From the NCBI RefSeq assembly GCF_000238395.3, contig NZ_CP011025.1, forward strand, positions 2,914,001 to 2,978,000: a stretch of DNA of 64,000 nucleotides. The letters run 5' to 3'. Within the stretch, counting starts at the first letter, position 1; every line of letters starts with the position of its first letter. Under the pieces are notes generated by a model. The model worked only from the letters and a program-made list of their open reading frames with translations. It did no database searches and was not told where the DNA came from. The stretch is from Pseudoalteromonas arctica A 37-1-2. Its GTDB lineage: Bacteria > Pseudomonadota > Gammaproteobacteria > Enterobacterales > Alteromonadaceae. Below are positions 40,107 to 49,406 of the stretch, one piece after another. Both the position numbers and the translations under genes were made by a program.

Positions 40107-41168
40107 TTATAGCGGCTTTTTATTTTCTGTATTTTCATGCAGTTCGAGTTTTGGTGCACTCATACCTTTGAGTAACCGACCAAATATATCAGCACCGGTA
40201 ATAATGCGCTTCACATCACTCCACACTAACACCACGTCGTGATCAATGGCCCCATCAAACGATTTATCTAAAGAATGACTAGCCCGTATTTTTAAAATAA
40301 CTTCACTCAGGCGCATCGCTTCATCAGCAACAATAATAGGTCTGTGACAATAATGATAAGGGTCGAACGTCTCTGGTTCAAACAAGGCTGAACGTAAAAA
40401 GCCGTCAGCATCTACCACTAATAAAGGCCAACCGTCTTCATTGGTAATGATCACCCAGTTATAACCTGACTTATGTAGTTTTCGTAAAAACTCATTATCA
40501 GTCGTTAATGTAAGGTCTGGGAAAATAGGCAAATCAAGCTTAGTAGGCAAAGCAATAATAGAGTCTGGATCAATTACTTCACCCTCTTTGGTTACGCTTA
40601 TTTCATCTAAGCTAAAAAAGTTAAGCGCGCCTATTCCCTCAACGTGCTGAACATCAGCCTCTTCTGCTTCTATGTGTTTGCGAATAATACCTCTGAGCTC
40701 ACTTTCAGCAAAGTACGTAATCCCCTCTTTACCTAACCATGCATCGAGAATTAAAGCCGTTGGCTTAGCAACTACATAAAACAGAATCTGATAAAACTTA
40801 ATTAGCGGCGAAAGTAGGCTCGCCATTTTTAGCGCATTACGCGAAAAATAAGCCTGCGGTGTTATTTCACCAATAATAGTAATTGCGATAGTTGAGAATA
40901 AAAACGAACTTGCGCCCATTAATACCGAATCAGAAAGTAGTGTAAGTAGTACGTTAATACCTACGTTGCCCCACAAAATAGTCGATAATAAAAAGTTAGA
41001 GTCGTTTCGAAGGGCCATCACTTTTATGGCCGCCTCGTTCCCTTTTGCACTTTCCATTTCGAGCTGAAGCCTACTTAGTGAAAAAAACGCTAAGTTTAAG
41101 CCCGAAAATATTGCCGATTGTGAAATACACAAAGCAATTGCACACCAAATCATGACTTCAAAGGTCAT
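40107..41168 (-). CDS. CNNM/DUF21-type membrane protein with CBS pair
   Basis: A 353-aa protein. The DUF21 domain (about 1-150) has 3-4 helices with SAIFSGLNLAFFSLSRLQLEMES and GEITPQAYFSRNAL, and a CBS pair follows (about 180-330). CNNM/CorC proteins are linked to Mg2+ or Co2+ export, which fits the mgtE gene just upstream on the same strand. The last codons (KKPL) and the TAA stop lie inside the split terminator: the stop is kept because the IS target duplication restored it. The C-terminal CorC domain is absent. Confidence 0.88.
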   Translation of the reverse strand: MTFEVMIWCAIALCISQSAIFSGLNLAFFSLSRLQLEMESAKGNEAAIKVMALRNDSNFLLSTILWGNVGINVLLTLLSDSVLMGASSFLFSTIAITIIGEITPQAYFSRNALKMASLLSPLIKFYQILFYVVAKPTALILDAWLGKEGITYFAESELRGIIRKHIEAEEADVQHVEGIGALNFFSLDEISVTKEGEVIDPDSIIALPTKLDLPIFPDLTLTTDNEFLRKLHKSGYNWVIITNEDGWPLLVVDADGFLRSALFEPETFDPYHYCHRPIIVADEAMRLSEVILKIRASHSLDKSFDGAIDHDVVLVWSDVKRIITGADIFGRLLKGMSAPKLELHENTENKKPL

Positions 41169-41186
41169 TGTATTTTCCTGTTAGTA

Positions 41187-41348
41187 ATACCAATCCGCAA
41201 TAATACTTAATCAATTTGAGGGGTTAGATCTGACGCTAACTACGTTAAAAATTTCTGATATAGAACAACTAAATAACGAAATTTTTGCCTTGTTATCGAC
41301 ACAATTTTCTTCCCTCAAAATAGAGCACATAATTAAGCGAATTGGTAT
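41187..41348 (-). repeat. Inverted-repeat element, family 2 (full copy, MITE-like)
   Basis: A 162-bp AT-rich element with ends ATACCAATCCGC (left) and, reading in from the right, ATACCAATTCGC. The inner bases continue as CTTAAT...TTTTGAGGG and partly mirror the left end (AATTTGAGGGG). It has no coding capacity. Reading from the mgtE side it begins 5 nt after the mgtE stop. A related partial copy sits at 62531-62609, also 5 nt after a stop codon. Confidence 0.8.
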
Positions 41349-41353
41349 AAGGC

Positions 41354-42706
41354 TTATAAAAGCAATAAACTGCCTAAACCTAAAAAGGTAACAAACCCAA
41401 CAATATCGGTAACGGTAGTTAAAATTACCGAGCCAGATAACGCAGGATCAATTTTCATTTTGTCTAAAATAGACGGAATAACAACACCCGCTAGTGACGC
41501 AGCGACTAAATTCAATAATATGGCTACCGTAATCGTAATACTGAGCATTAAATCGTTAAACCATAAGAAGGTAAGCAGGCCTATTACAAACGCCCATACC
41601 AAGCCATTTACAGCGCCAACACGTAGCTCTTTTTTAAGTAACGCATTGCGGTTTGAATCTGTAACCTGTCCGAGCGCTAAACCACGCACAATAACGGTTA
41701 ATGTTTGACTACCTGCGATCCCGCCCATAGAAGCAACCACTGGCATTAATACAGCTAGTGCTACAACCTGTTCTATAGTTGCGCCAAATAAACCGATGAA
41801 CCAAGACGCTAAAAAGGCAGTAGCTAAATTAATACCTAACCATATGCCACGGTTTTTAGCACTTTTTCGCACACTTGCGAACAGGTCCTCGTCTTCACGT
41901 AAACCACCGGCTTTAGCGGCTGCTTCATCAGCAATTTCTTGTCGTAATTCATAAGCAGAGGCAATGGTTAATCGCCCAAGTAATTTGTTATCAGCATTAA
42001 CCACTGGCAGTGCCATTTTTTCACTGTGGATCACCACTTCTGCCGCTTCATATAAATCATCATCAGCATGGAGCGATGAAAAGTCATGATTTGCCAATGT
42101 CATTAAGTTATCGGTGTCGCTGGCTTTTATTAAATCATTTACCGCAACCTCACCTATTAAACTACCCTTGCGGCTTACTAAATAAATAACTTCACTGTAT
42201 TGCGGTAAACCTTTATGTAGCAATTTTTTAGCACCACCGGCTGTTAGCTTCTCCGATACTTTTAAAAAGTCAAAACCTAACCAGTGACCAAGTTGTTCTG
42301 GCGGGTATTGCTGCGCTAAATCATATTGTTTGGTTTGCGCTTCATCGAGTTGCTTTTTTGCATACTCAACAAATCGCTCTGGTATAACTTCTTCAAGTTC
42401 CAGTAGCTCTTCTACATTAACCTCATCAAGAAGTTTAAAAGCCTCAGTGTCTTCTAGTGTTTGCAGCAACCACAAGCAACTATCTTCACTTAAATTAACA
42501 AAAATTTCGTGTTGCGTGTCTTCGTCAAGCAACTGCCAAATTTCAAGTCGTTGTTCTTTTGGTATCGCCTCAAAAAGTAATGACAGGTGCTCTGTTGAAA
42601 GCGTTAACTGCGCATCTGCTAATAATTTATTTTTGCGTTCTGTTGTATCGCATTGCAATAAATCATTTATGAGCTGTGGAAGTTGGTCTACCGGATACTC
42701 AATCAT
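41354..42706 (-). CDS. mgtE: Magnesium transporter MgtE
   Basis: A 450-aa MgtE: N-terminal helical domain (1 to about 130, acidic, with Mg2+ sensing sites), a CBS pair (about 135-265), a plug helix, then five helices (about 285-450) with the family motif PVVASMGGIAGSQTLTVIVRG that lines the Mg2+ pore. It imports Mg2+ and closes when cellular Mg2+ is high. It is next to a CNNM/DUF21 gene on the same strand with a 185-bp gap that holds the family 2 repeat. Confidence 0.96.
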   Translation of the reverse strand: MIEYPVDQLPQLINDLLQCDTTERKNKLLADAQLTLSTEHLSLLFEAIPKEQRLEIWQLLDEDTQHEIFVNLSEDSCLWLLQTLEDTEAFKLLDEVNVEELLELEEVIPERFVEYAKKQLDEAQTKQYDLAQQYPPEQLGHWLGFDFLKVSEKLTAGGAKKLLHKGLPQYSEVIYLVSRKGSLIGEVAVNDLIKASDTDNLMTLANHDFSSLHADDDLYEAAEVVIHSEKMALPVVNADNKLLGRLTIASAYELRQEIADEAAAKAGGLREDEDLFASVRKSAKNRGIWLGINLATAFLASWFIGLFGATIEQVVALAVLMPVVASMGGIAGSQTLTVIVRGLALGQVTDSNRNALLKKELRVGAVNGLVWAFVIGLLTFLWFNDLMLSITITVAILLNLVAASLAGVVIPSILDKMKIDPALSGSVILTTVTDIVGFVTFLGLGSLLLL

Positions 42707-42933
42707 CTTAAAACCTTAAAATTTAAAAGCGCACATTATTTATAGTCTACTTGAACAATAAAAAATTGCAGAAAAAACGTGAACTTATTAAGCATGCGCA
42801 AGCTATTTTTGCGCATTGTATGGGCAAACTAAATGCAGTACTAATATTTATTTTAAAAAATTAAAAAAACAGTAAAAGGAATTATTTTTAAGGGATTAAA
42901 CAACAAGTAAGCAAACCAAAGGGATTACTTATA
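42707..42933. other. Upstream region of mgtE
   Basis: Non-coding, AT-rich stretch that should carry the mgtE promoter and leader. It includes the inverted repeat at 42794-42816. I see no known Mg2+ riboswitch. Confidence 0.45.
42794..42816. promoter_or_regulatory. Inverted repeat upstream of mgtE
   Basis: ATGCGCAA-GCTATTT-TTGCGCAT: an 8-bp inverted repeat about 90 nt before the mgtE start. It could be an operator or a leader hairpin. No matching known site. Confidence 0.35.
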
Positions 42934-42970
42934 ATAAAAAAAATCCCATATTAGCTAGGCTAATATGGGC
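42934..42970 (-). terminator. Rho-independent terminator after the kinase-like gene
   Basis: CCCATATTAG pairs with CTAATATGGG, and on the minus strand this is followed by eight T. It lies 50 nt past the stop at 43021. Confidence 0.9.
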
Positions 42971-43020
42971 AAAATCACACAATGAATTAGGTGTTTTTAA
43001 ATTACGGTTTGTGCTTTAAA

Positions 43021-43770
43021 TTAAAGTCTATCAGTAATATTTCGTACTAAGTCAGAATCTACAAATTGAGTAATAAGTGCAGCGCCCCACGCATAGCCAC
43101 GCTGTATTGGGTAACCTTTAAAAATCCAGCGTTTACGCACGTGATTAAAGCGCTCTAAATAGTCTTGCTTTTTTTGAGGCAGAGGTTGCTCGCCCAATTT
43201 ATTCCATGCTTTATATACACCTGACATGTCAGATCCTCGCATAAAGCGTTGCAACCAGCGCGGAAAACGTGAAAAGCTAATAGTTGACTGAAAATCAATA
43301 AAATAAGGTTTACCGTCTGCGCCACATAAAATGTTACCCATATTACGCAAGTCTAAATGCACGATACCTTTACGATGCATTTTTGCTACTTGACGCTCAA
43401 GCTCGCTAAAAAAGCTTACTGGTAGCGTTTTATCTTCATGAATTAAAGCGCGCAGTGGTGTGCCTTCAATATAGTTATAAGCTACGGCTATCGGCGATAG
43501 TCTACAAAAGCGGTTAGCGACTGCATCAAGCTCAGCTAAACGGCTCAATCCTTTATATTCTTGGTTTACAGATAGTCGCGCAAATGTTTTGCGGATAAAT
43601 AACGGGCTTTGGCTAAAATCTTTAACAATTAAATCAAATTCATTATCTTTATATCGATACACAATCGCGTTAGCAAAACGTCCCTTATGGACAACACTTA
43701 AGTGATGTTGCATAAAAGTATGTTCTGGATATTGCTGCTGTAATTGTACTAACAAATTATTTTCAATCAT
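43021..43770 (-). CDS. Protein-kinase-like (RIO/Kdo kinase-type) protein
   Basis: A 249-aa protein with a compact kinase fold: a Lys in LIVKDFSQSPLF (likely ATP lysine), catalytic loop HLDLRNMGNIL (Asp and Asn kept) and metal motif FIDFQSTI (DFG counterpart DFQ). This pattern is shared by RIO-type kinases and lipopolysaccharide Kdo/WaaP kinases, and the sequence does not decide between protein and sugar substrates. It is alone on its transcript with its own terminator. Confidence 0.75.
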   Translation of the reverse strand: MIENNLLVQLQQQYPEHTFMQHHLSVVHKGRFANAIVYRYKDNEFDLIVKDFSQSPLFIRKTFARLSVNQEYKGLSRLAELDAVANRFCRLSPIAVAYNYIEGTPLRALIHEDKTLPVSFFSELERQVAKMHRKGIVHLDLRNMGNILCGADGKPYFIDFQSTISFSRFPRWLQRFMRGSDMSGVYKAWNKLGEQPLPQKKQDYLERFNHVRKRWIFKGYPIQRGYAWGAALITQFVDSDLVRNITDRL

Positions 43771-43903
43771 AACAAACCTAACAAGATGATAACTTTAATT
43801 GCCTAGGCAACTATATTATCAAAGTTAGATTCTACGCACAATCAGATCAACTAATTAGCACGCTAACTTTCTGTTGAAACAGTATCGCTATTTTATTGAT
43901 AAT

Positions 43904-44392
43904 CTATTTGTGGGGGGGAATTTCGGGTAATGTATCTAGATTATTTATAGCTTTAAATAGTAAGTCTATTATTTGATTTTTTTCTGGCTCTGAAAAACCA
44001 TTTAATGCTTGAGCATAGACTTCGTTTACTACAGGCATAATTTCAGGACAAAGAGCTTTACCTTTTTCACTTAAACACAAAATAGTTGAGCGCTTATCAA
44101 GCTCACATTGCGTTTTAATAATGAGTCCTTTTTCTTCAAGTCGGTTTAGTAAGCGGCTCATAGCGCCACGATCATAAACCATATACTCGCAAAGTCCTGC
44201 AAGCGTATTAACCGACTCTCTCGCAAGTAGTACTACCACAATATATTGCGCAGAAGTTAAGTCCATAGGAAGTAACTTGGCATCAACATGAATGGCTAAT
44301 CTCGAGCGTAAAAAAGACACTAAACGCCCCAAGTCTTGCTCTGGCGCTAACTCTTCTCGAGTACAACGTTTAATTGATGGCATGTTTTGCAT
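43904..44392 (-). CDS. MarR-family transcriptional regulator
   Basis: A 162-aa winged-helix regulator: the start at 44390-44392 is chosen because GTGGA lies 6 nt upstream and the longer frame adds an unrelated hydrophobic stretch. The core shows LPMDLTSAQYIVVVLLARE, the recognition helix NTLAGLCEYMVYDRGAMSRLLNRLEEKGLI and the wing CELDKRSTILCLSEKG. MarR dimers usually bind palindromes and release on small phenolic or other ligands. No clear target gene lies next to it, as the neighbours are a kinase-like gene and a chemoreceptor. Confidence 0.87.
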   Translation of the reverse strand: MQNMPSIKRCTREELAPEQDLGRLVSFLRSRLAIHVDAKLLPMDLTSAQYIVVVLLARESVNTLAGLCEYMVYDRGAMSRLLNRLEEKGLIIKTQCELDKRSTILCLSEKGKALCPEIMPVVNEVYAQALNGFSEPEKNQIIDLLFKAINNLDTLPEIPPHK

Positions 44393-44496
44393 GGTTATTC
44401 CACTGTATAGGTATATTTGCATGCTGATAGACCTTAACACATACAAAAAATTCAATAATTTTTATAAAAACTAAGCAGCTAAAACTAAGCCACAAA

Positions 44497-44520
44497 AATA
44501 AAGCCGCTATTAGCGGCTTT
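44497..44520 (-). terminator. Rho-independent terminator after the Cache chemoreceptor gene
   Basis: AAAGCCGCT-ATT-AGCGGCTTT stem followed on the minus strand by ATTTTT. It lies 23 nt past the stop at 44543. Confidence 0.85.
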
Positions 44521-44542
44521 TACTGTAAAGCTTTAAACTTTG

Positions 44543-46210
44543 TTAAATTTTAAACTGGCCAACAAGCTGGCCTAAGTTTTCACCACGCGCAGCTAAATGC
44601 TGGCCTACCGAAGAGGTAGTTTTGCTTGAAATAGTTAGTTCATTAACGATTTCTTGAATGGCAAATACATTACGGTTTATTTCTTCTGTAACGCTACTTT
44701 GCTCCAGCGCCGCTGTCGCAATTTGCGTACTCATGTCGTTAATTGATCTAACTGAGGTTGTTACCGCACCTAAACTTTCTGAAATAGCACGAGACGATTC
44801 TACTGAGCGATTACAACTATTCTGACTCGCTTGCATTGCGGCTACAGCATCCGATACTAAATTATGTAACTCACTCAACATTTCACTAATCTCTAATGTG
44901 CTAACTTGAGTACGACTTGCTAAGCTTCTTACCTCATCAGCAACAACAGCAAACCCTCGCCCTTGCTCACCTGCTCGTGCAGCTTCTATTGCAGCATTAA
45001 GTGCAAGTAAATTTGTTTGCTCGGCAATTCCACCAATTACGCTTAGTACACTATTAATCTTTTTAGATTGATCACTGAGTGAATCAACTTGTTCTGCGGC
45101 TAGGTTTATCTCGCCCATTAGGTTAGACACCTCACTGAGTGAAATATCAACACACTCTTGAGCTTTAGCAACTTCTTGCGTTGCCGCTTGGGTTGACTCT
45201 GCCACTTGATTCGTATTTTGAGCCACCTCATGAGAAGTAGCCGACATTTCGGTAATAGCCGTCGCAACAAGGTCTGTTTCATGATTGTGATTAAGTAGTT
45301 TGTCTTCAATTAATCGTGTTTGTGTATTTATATCACTAGAGGCTGTTTTTACATCGTGTGTTACATCAACCACATTGGCAATAATGCCATGTAGCTTACT
45401 TACAAACATATTAAATGCTTCGCCAAGTTGGCCTATTTCATCGTTAGTATCAATGTCTAAACGTTTGGTTAAATCGCCCTCACCTTTAGCAATGTCGTCA
45501 AGGCTTTGCGCCATACGCTGTATTGGTTTTACCATTGTATTTGCGGCAACTAACGCACATATAATAGTTAACACAACCCAAAATAAAGCAATTAGCAATA
45601 AGGTCACTACCTTATCATTCATGTGCTCTTGCATTGCTGTTTGATATTTAAGTAGTTCTGCGTCTATATCATCCATATATGCGCCAGTACCAATCATCCA
45701 GTTTGTACCTGGGATCATTGCTGCATAGCCCATTTTTTCAACTAAGCCTGTGGTATTTGGTTTTTGAAAATGATAGTTAAAAGCGCCACCGCCTTTTCTA
45801 GCTTGATCTAATAAACCCACTATTATTTTTTTACCGTTAGGGTCAGTCATCCCTATTTTGTTTTGCCCTTCAATAGCATCACCTAATAATGCATGAAAAA
45901 CACTAACGCCATTTGTGTCGTATATAAAAAAGTAACCACCTTGACCAAATGTTAAATCTCTTAAAGCGTTTTTAGCATCTTGCTCAGAGCCATTTGCTAT
46001 TTGATAGCGCACAATTTTACTGGCAATTTCCACCTCGGTGCTTAGCAACGTTTGTTTGTCACTTATTAGTTTAGTTTGAAATGCTTCAAAATTTTGTTGC
46101 TGATTTTTATTCTCTAAATAATAAGAACTCAGCATCAAGCTAATCAAAAGTAGCATTAAGGGCAATATAGCTAATAACAACAGTTTGTTTTTCAAGCTTA
46201 AATTACTCAT
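44543..46210 (-). CDS. Methyl-accepting chemotaxis protein with single Cache domain
   Basis: A 555-aa chemoreceptor. The ATG at 46208-46210 is chosen because GGAG lies 6 nt upstream, while the longer frame (to 46255) adds a stretch not seen in the family. It has a helix at about 7-29, an sCache_2 periplasmic domain ([45 protein letters not shown]), a second helix at about 196-217, HAMP, and a signalling hairpin with [33 protein letters not shown]. sCache_2 domains often bind small organic acids. The ligand is not known here. Confidence 0.93.
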   Translation of the reverse strand: MSNLSLKNKLLLLAILPLMLLLISLMLSSYYLENKNQQQNFEAFQTKLISDKQTLLSTEVEIASKIVRYQIANGSEQDAKNALRDLTFGQGGYFFIYDTNGVSVFHALLGDAIEGQNKIGMTDPNGKKIIVGLLDQARKGGGAFNYHFQKPNTTGLVEKMGYAAMIPGTNWMIGTGAYMDDIDAELLKYQTAMQEHMNDKVVTLLLIALFWVVLTIICALVAANTMVKPIQRMAQSLDDIAKGEGDLTKRLDIDTNDEIGQLGEAFNMFVSKLHGIIANVVDVTHDVKTASSDINTQTRLIEDKLLNHNHETDLVATAITEMSATSHEVAQNTNQVAESTQAATQEVAKAQECVDISLSEVSNLMGEINLAAEQVDSLSDQSKKINSVLSVIGGIAEQTNLLALNAAIEAARAGEQGRGFAVVADEVRSLASRTQVSTLEISEMLSELHNLVSDAVAAMQASQNSCNRSVESSRAISESLGAVTTSVRSINDMSTQIATAALEQSSVTEEINRNVFAIQEIVNELTISSKTTSSVGQHLAARGENLGQLVGQFKI

Positions 46211-46697
46211 TATTTCTCCGGGGTATATAAATGCATATATAGCGACAATAGCCAAAAATTAAATTACGGCTGTTTACATTGTTTTATTGGGTTTAAAAGC
46301 ATAGTAAATAAAAACAAATTGGTGGGAGTAAACTCATACTATGCTCAATTAGCAGATATTATAGTCACAAGGAAGGTATTTGGACACTAAAAACACTGAG
46401 ACCTTCGTATTAATTAATATATAATTTGCCACTCTTTCATTAGAGATTTAAAGTTCTAGCAGCTGCATTGATCTAAACTTAATTTTATAGCGTACTAAGA
46501 CGACTAATCACCAGCTATGTAATGAGTTAACGCAGGACTCATGTTAGTATTGATTTTAGGTTCATATAAATAATGAACATATAGATATTAAACTTCCATT
46601 AACATATAATAACCCTATATTACTAATACCAAACAACTAGAAAATCGGAACGCATCACTTTGAGCCACAGTTATAATCTAATAAAAATGAATTATTA
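46211..46697. other. Upstream region of the pel operon
   Basis: 487 bp of AT-rich non-coding sequence, with the divergent promoters of a chemoreceptor gene and pelA. pelA lacks a good ribosome site. Instead a three-codon frame (ATG AAT TAT TAA) ends in TAATG, overlapping the pelA start. No known c-di-GMP regulator site can be named. Confidence 0.5.
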
Positions 46698-49406
46698 ATG
46701 AAATATATTTTATACCTTGCACTTTTAGTGTCTGCTCATGCATTATCAGCACCTGTAAATAATAGTATCGCTTTTTACTACTCAGCGCCGATGCCATTAG
46801 CCGAAATGACCTTTTATTCTCGCGTTGTAGTCCAGCCTGATCTTGTGACTGAGCACGAACTTAATTGGTTTAAACAGCGTAATATTGCTGTTTATGCTTA
46901 TTTAAGTGTTGGTGAGTCGTTTAATCAAAGTGAGTCATCACTTAGCATAAACCCCAACTGGAATAGCCACATTGCGGATTTAACATCAGCACATTGGCAA
47001 CAATATATTGCAAATAGCGCTGCAGCATTAAAAGCACGTGGCTTTAGCGGCTTATTTTTAGATACCCTTGATAGCTATCAGCTATTAGATGCTACACACA
47101 GTAAACCCGATCAACAAGCTGGGTTAGTCACCATAATAAGCTCACTATCTGAGACTTTTGACAAGCACCTTATCCTCAACCGGGGCTTTGAGTTATTGCC
47201 TAAACTCGCTAATTTAGCCAAAGACTTAGTTGCTGAGGGTTTGTATAGCCACTTTAATCCGACCGACAATAGCTATAAACTGACCAACAAAAACGACCAA
47301 GATTGGCTAAGCGCACAATTAAAAACAGCACAAGACTTAGGCCTCAACGTCCAAGTTATTGATTATGCAAAGCCCGATAATCGCCTCGCTATGGCACAAA
47401 ATATTATAGACGCCGGTTTTAATCCATGGGTAACCGATGGTCACCTGCAAACATGGGGAACATCATCTATTACACCAGTGCCTAGGCGCATCCTAATTCC
47501 GTACAACAGTAACGTAAAGCCACTCATTTACACTACCGTCCATTTAAAGCTTGCGACCATGATTGAGTATTTGGGGTACATACCTGATTACATAGATATG
47601 GCAAAGCGCGATTTACCTTTGGTTGACCCTAGCTTACATGCTGGTATTATTTCGTGGACCTCAAGCGACGCATTTTACACTCCAACACTTACCAATTGGC
47701 TTGAAGCTAATTTAGGTGTGGTGCCAGAGCTTATTTTAGGCGAGTTACCACAATCAACTAAATTATTATTAAGCTTGGGTATTGAGTCGTTAAACACACT
47801 GCCTGAAGGTCCATATAAACAAGATAGCTTTGCACCATGGCTCAAAGGAGAATCCACAACACCTCCCCCTATTGTTAAACCATACTTACTCAAATTAGCA
47901 ACTGATGCGACTCCTTTAATTACAATAAAATCATCGGATGACACAATAGTTGTACAAGCTGCTAAAACTAAATATGGTGCAGTCGTAGTTGCTCCTTGGC
48001 TAATTGATACATTTCCGATGGAAGGCAGTAAATGGGTTATTGATCCACGTACACTACTAACTCAGGCTATGGGACTACCGCCTATATTAGTGCCAGATAC
48101 AACCACCGAAAGTGGCAGGCGAATGCTTACGCTGCATATCGATGGAGATGGATTTACAAGTGTTGCCCATTACGAAGGTAAGCCTTATTCAGCAGAAGTG
48201 ATTCGAGATGAAATAATTAAACGCTATAAACTGCCTTTGACGTCATCTGTGATCCAAGCTGACATTGAAGAAGGCGGTATTCACTCTAAACAAAGTGCCA
48301 AACTTGAAGGCATTGCACGTAGTATTTTTAACCTACCTTACGTAGAAGTTGCTTCGCATACTTATAGTCACCCCTATTTTTGGACAGCACTGTCTGGGCG
48401 AAAAAAAATAGATGAAGACGACACCGATTACGGTTTTCATCTAGATGTACCTGGCTACAACACTATCAGCCTTAAAAAAGAAATTACAGATTCAATAAAG
48501 TACATTGATGAAAAGCTCACACCTAAAAATAAAAAAACAGTGATGATACTTTGGTCTGGTGATGCAACTCCTGGTCCTAAAGCACTTGAACTTGCTCGTG
48601 ATGCAGGTGTGTTAAATGTCAACGGTGGTAACACTGATGTAAATGCCGATAATCCTAGCCTTACACATATATCACCTATTGGCCGACCTGAGCGTGATTT
48701 GCTGTATCAAATTTATGCCCCCATATTAAATGAAAATGTTTACACAAACCTATGGCATGGCCCTTATTACGGCTTTAGACGTTTAACCGAAACTTTCGAA
48801 ATAACAGAAAAACCATATAGGTTAAAACCTTACACTATTTACTATCACTTTTACTCAGGCGAAGTTCTTGCGGGTTTAGACGCTCTTAAACACAACATAG
48901 ATTATGTTTTAGCAAGACCAAATACGCCTGTGCATTTAAGCCATTATGCAAAAGTAGCAAAAGATTTTTACTTTTCTGCACTTGCAAAAAACAATAATAA
49001 TGAATGGTTATTTAGCTCAAAGTACATTCGTACTCTACGGATACCTACCGATTTTGATGTGCCAAACATAGCTCAAAGTGAAGGTGTATCGGGTGTAACT
49101 GAAAAAGGTGACTACATACACGTTATAAATAACATAGCTCGCCTTAGCTTTGATCACAGCCAAAATAGTAAAAAACCTTATTTAGCGTCTGCAAATGTTG
49201 TTATTAATAACTGGCAAGTTAACGGGCCTGTTAGTTTTAAAGCGTGGGTACCCGCTTCACTTGATTTAATGAATGCACGCTCTTGCGAATTTGTATCTAA
49301 TTTGGGTGAGCACTTTAAAGGTGTAACACGCGCTAATGTGACACACTTTAATCTGCCAAAGGGTCAATTTTATGGTTATCTTAACTGCAATGGAGTCGCT
49401 CGATAA
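46698..49406 (+). CDS. pelA: PelA, dual hydrolase/deacetylase for Pel polysaccharide
   Basis: A 902-aa periplasmic protein with a signal peptide (1-18). The N-terminal domain (about 20-255) is a GH114/TM1410-type glycoside hydrolase (IAFYYSAPMPLAEM, AYLSVGESF, LFLDTLDSYQLL, candidate acid Glu180). The middle resembles a Rossmann-like domain, and a CE4-like deacetylase domain (about 475-720) has the metal residues Asp482/Asp484 (LHIDGDGF) and His554/His558 (SHTYSHPY). PelA partly deacetylates Pel and can cut it, setting polymer charge and length. Start overlaps a micro-ORF stop. Confidence 0.95.
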   Translation: MKYILYLALLVSAHALSAPVNNSIAFYYSAPMPLAEMTFYSRVVVQPDLVTEHELNWFKQRNIAVYAYLSVGESFNQSESSLSINPNWNSHIADLTSAHWQQYIANSAAALKARGFSGLFLDTLDSYQLLDATHSKPDQQAGLVTIISSLSETFDKHLILNRGFELLPKLANLAKDLVAEGLYSHFNPTDNSYKLTNKNDQDWLSAQLKTAQDLGLNVQVIDYAKPDNRLAMAQNIIDAGFNPWVTDGHLQTWGTSSITPVPRRILIPYNSNVKPLIYTTVHLKLATMIEYLGYIPDYIDMAKRDLPLVDPSLHAGIISWTSSDAFYTPTLTNWLEANLGVVPELILGELPQSTKLLLSLGIESLNTLPEGPYKQDSFAPWLKGESTTPPPIVKPYLLKLATDATPLITIKSSDDTIVVQAAKTKYGAVVVAPWLIDTFPMEGSKWVIDPRTLLTQAMGLPPILVPDTTTESGRRMLTLHIDGDGFTSVAHYEGKPYSAEVIRDEIIKRYKLPLTSSVIQADIEEGGIHSKQSAKLEGIARSIFNLPYVEVASHTYSHPYFWTALSGRKKIDEDDTDYGFHLDVPGYNTISLKKEITDSIKYIDEKLTPKNKKTVMILWSGDATPGPKALELARDAGVLNVNGGNTDVNADNPSLTHISPIGRPERDLLYQIYAPILNENVYTNLWHGPYYGFRRLTETFEITEKPYRLKPYTIYYHFYSGEVLAGLDALKHNIDYVLARPNTPVHLSHYAKVAKDFYFSALAKNNNNEWLFSSKYIRTLRIPTDFDVPNIAQSEGVSGVTEKGDYIHVINNIARLSFDHSQNSKKPYLASANVVINNWQVNGPVSFKAWVPASLDLMNARSCEFVSNLGEHFKGVTRANVTHFNLPKGQFYGYLNCNGVAR

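Noticed and set aside
42330..42719. 129-aa Ser/Cys-rich frame opposite mgtE
   Set aside because: Low-complexity shadow of the acidic N-terminus of MgtE on the other strand.
44393..44455. Longer N-terminus for the MarR regulator
   Set aside because: The GTGGA ribosome site and normal family length favour the start at 44392.
46211..46255. 15-codon extension of the Cache chemoreceptor
   Set aside because: GGAG lies 6 nt before the ATG at 46208-46210, and chemoreceptors start just before the first helix.
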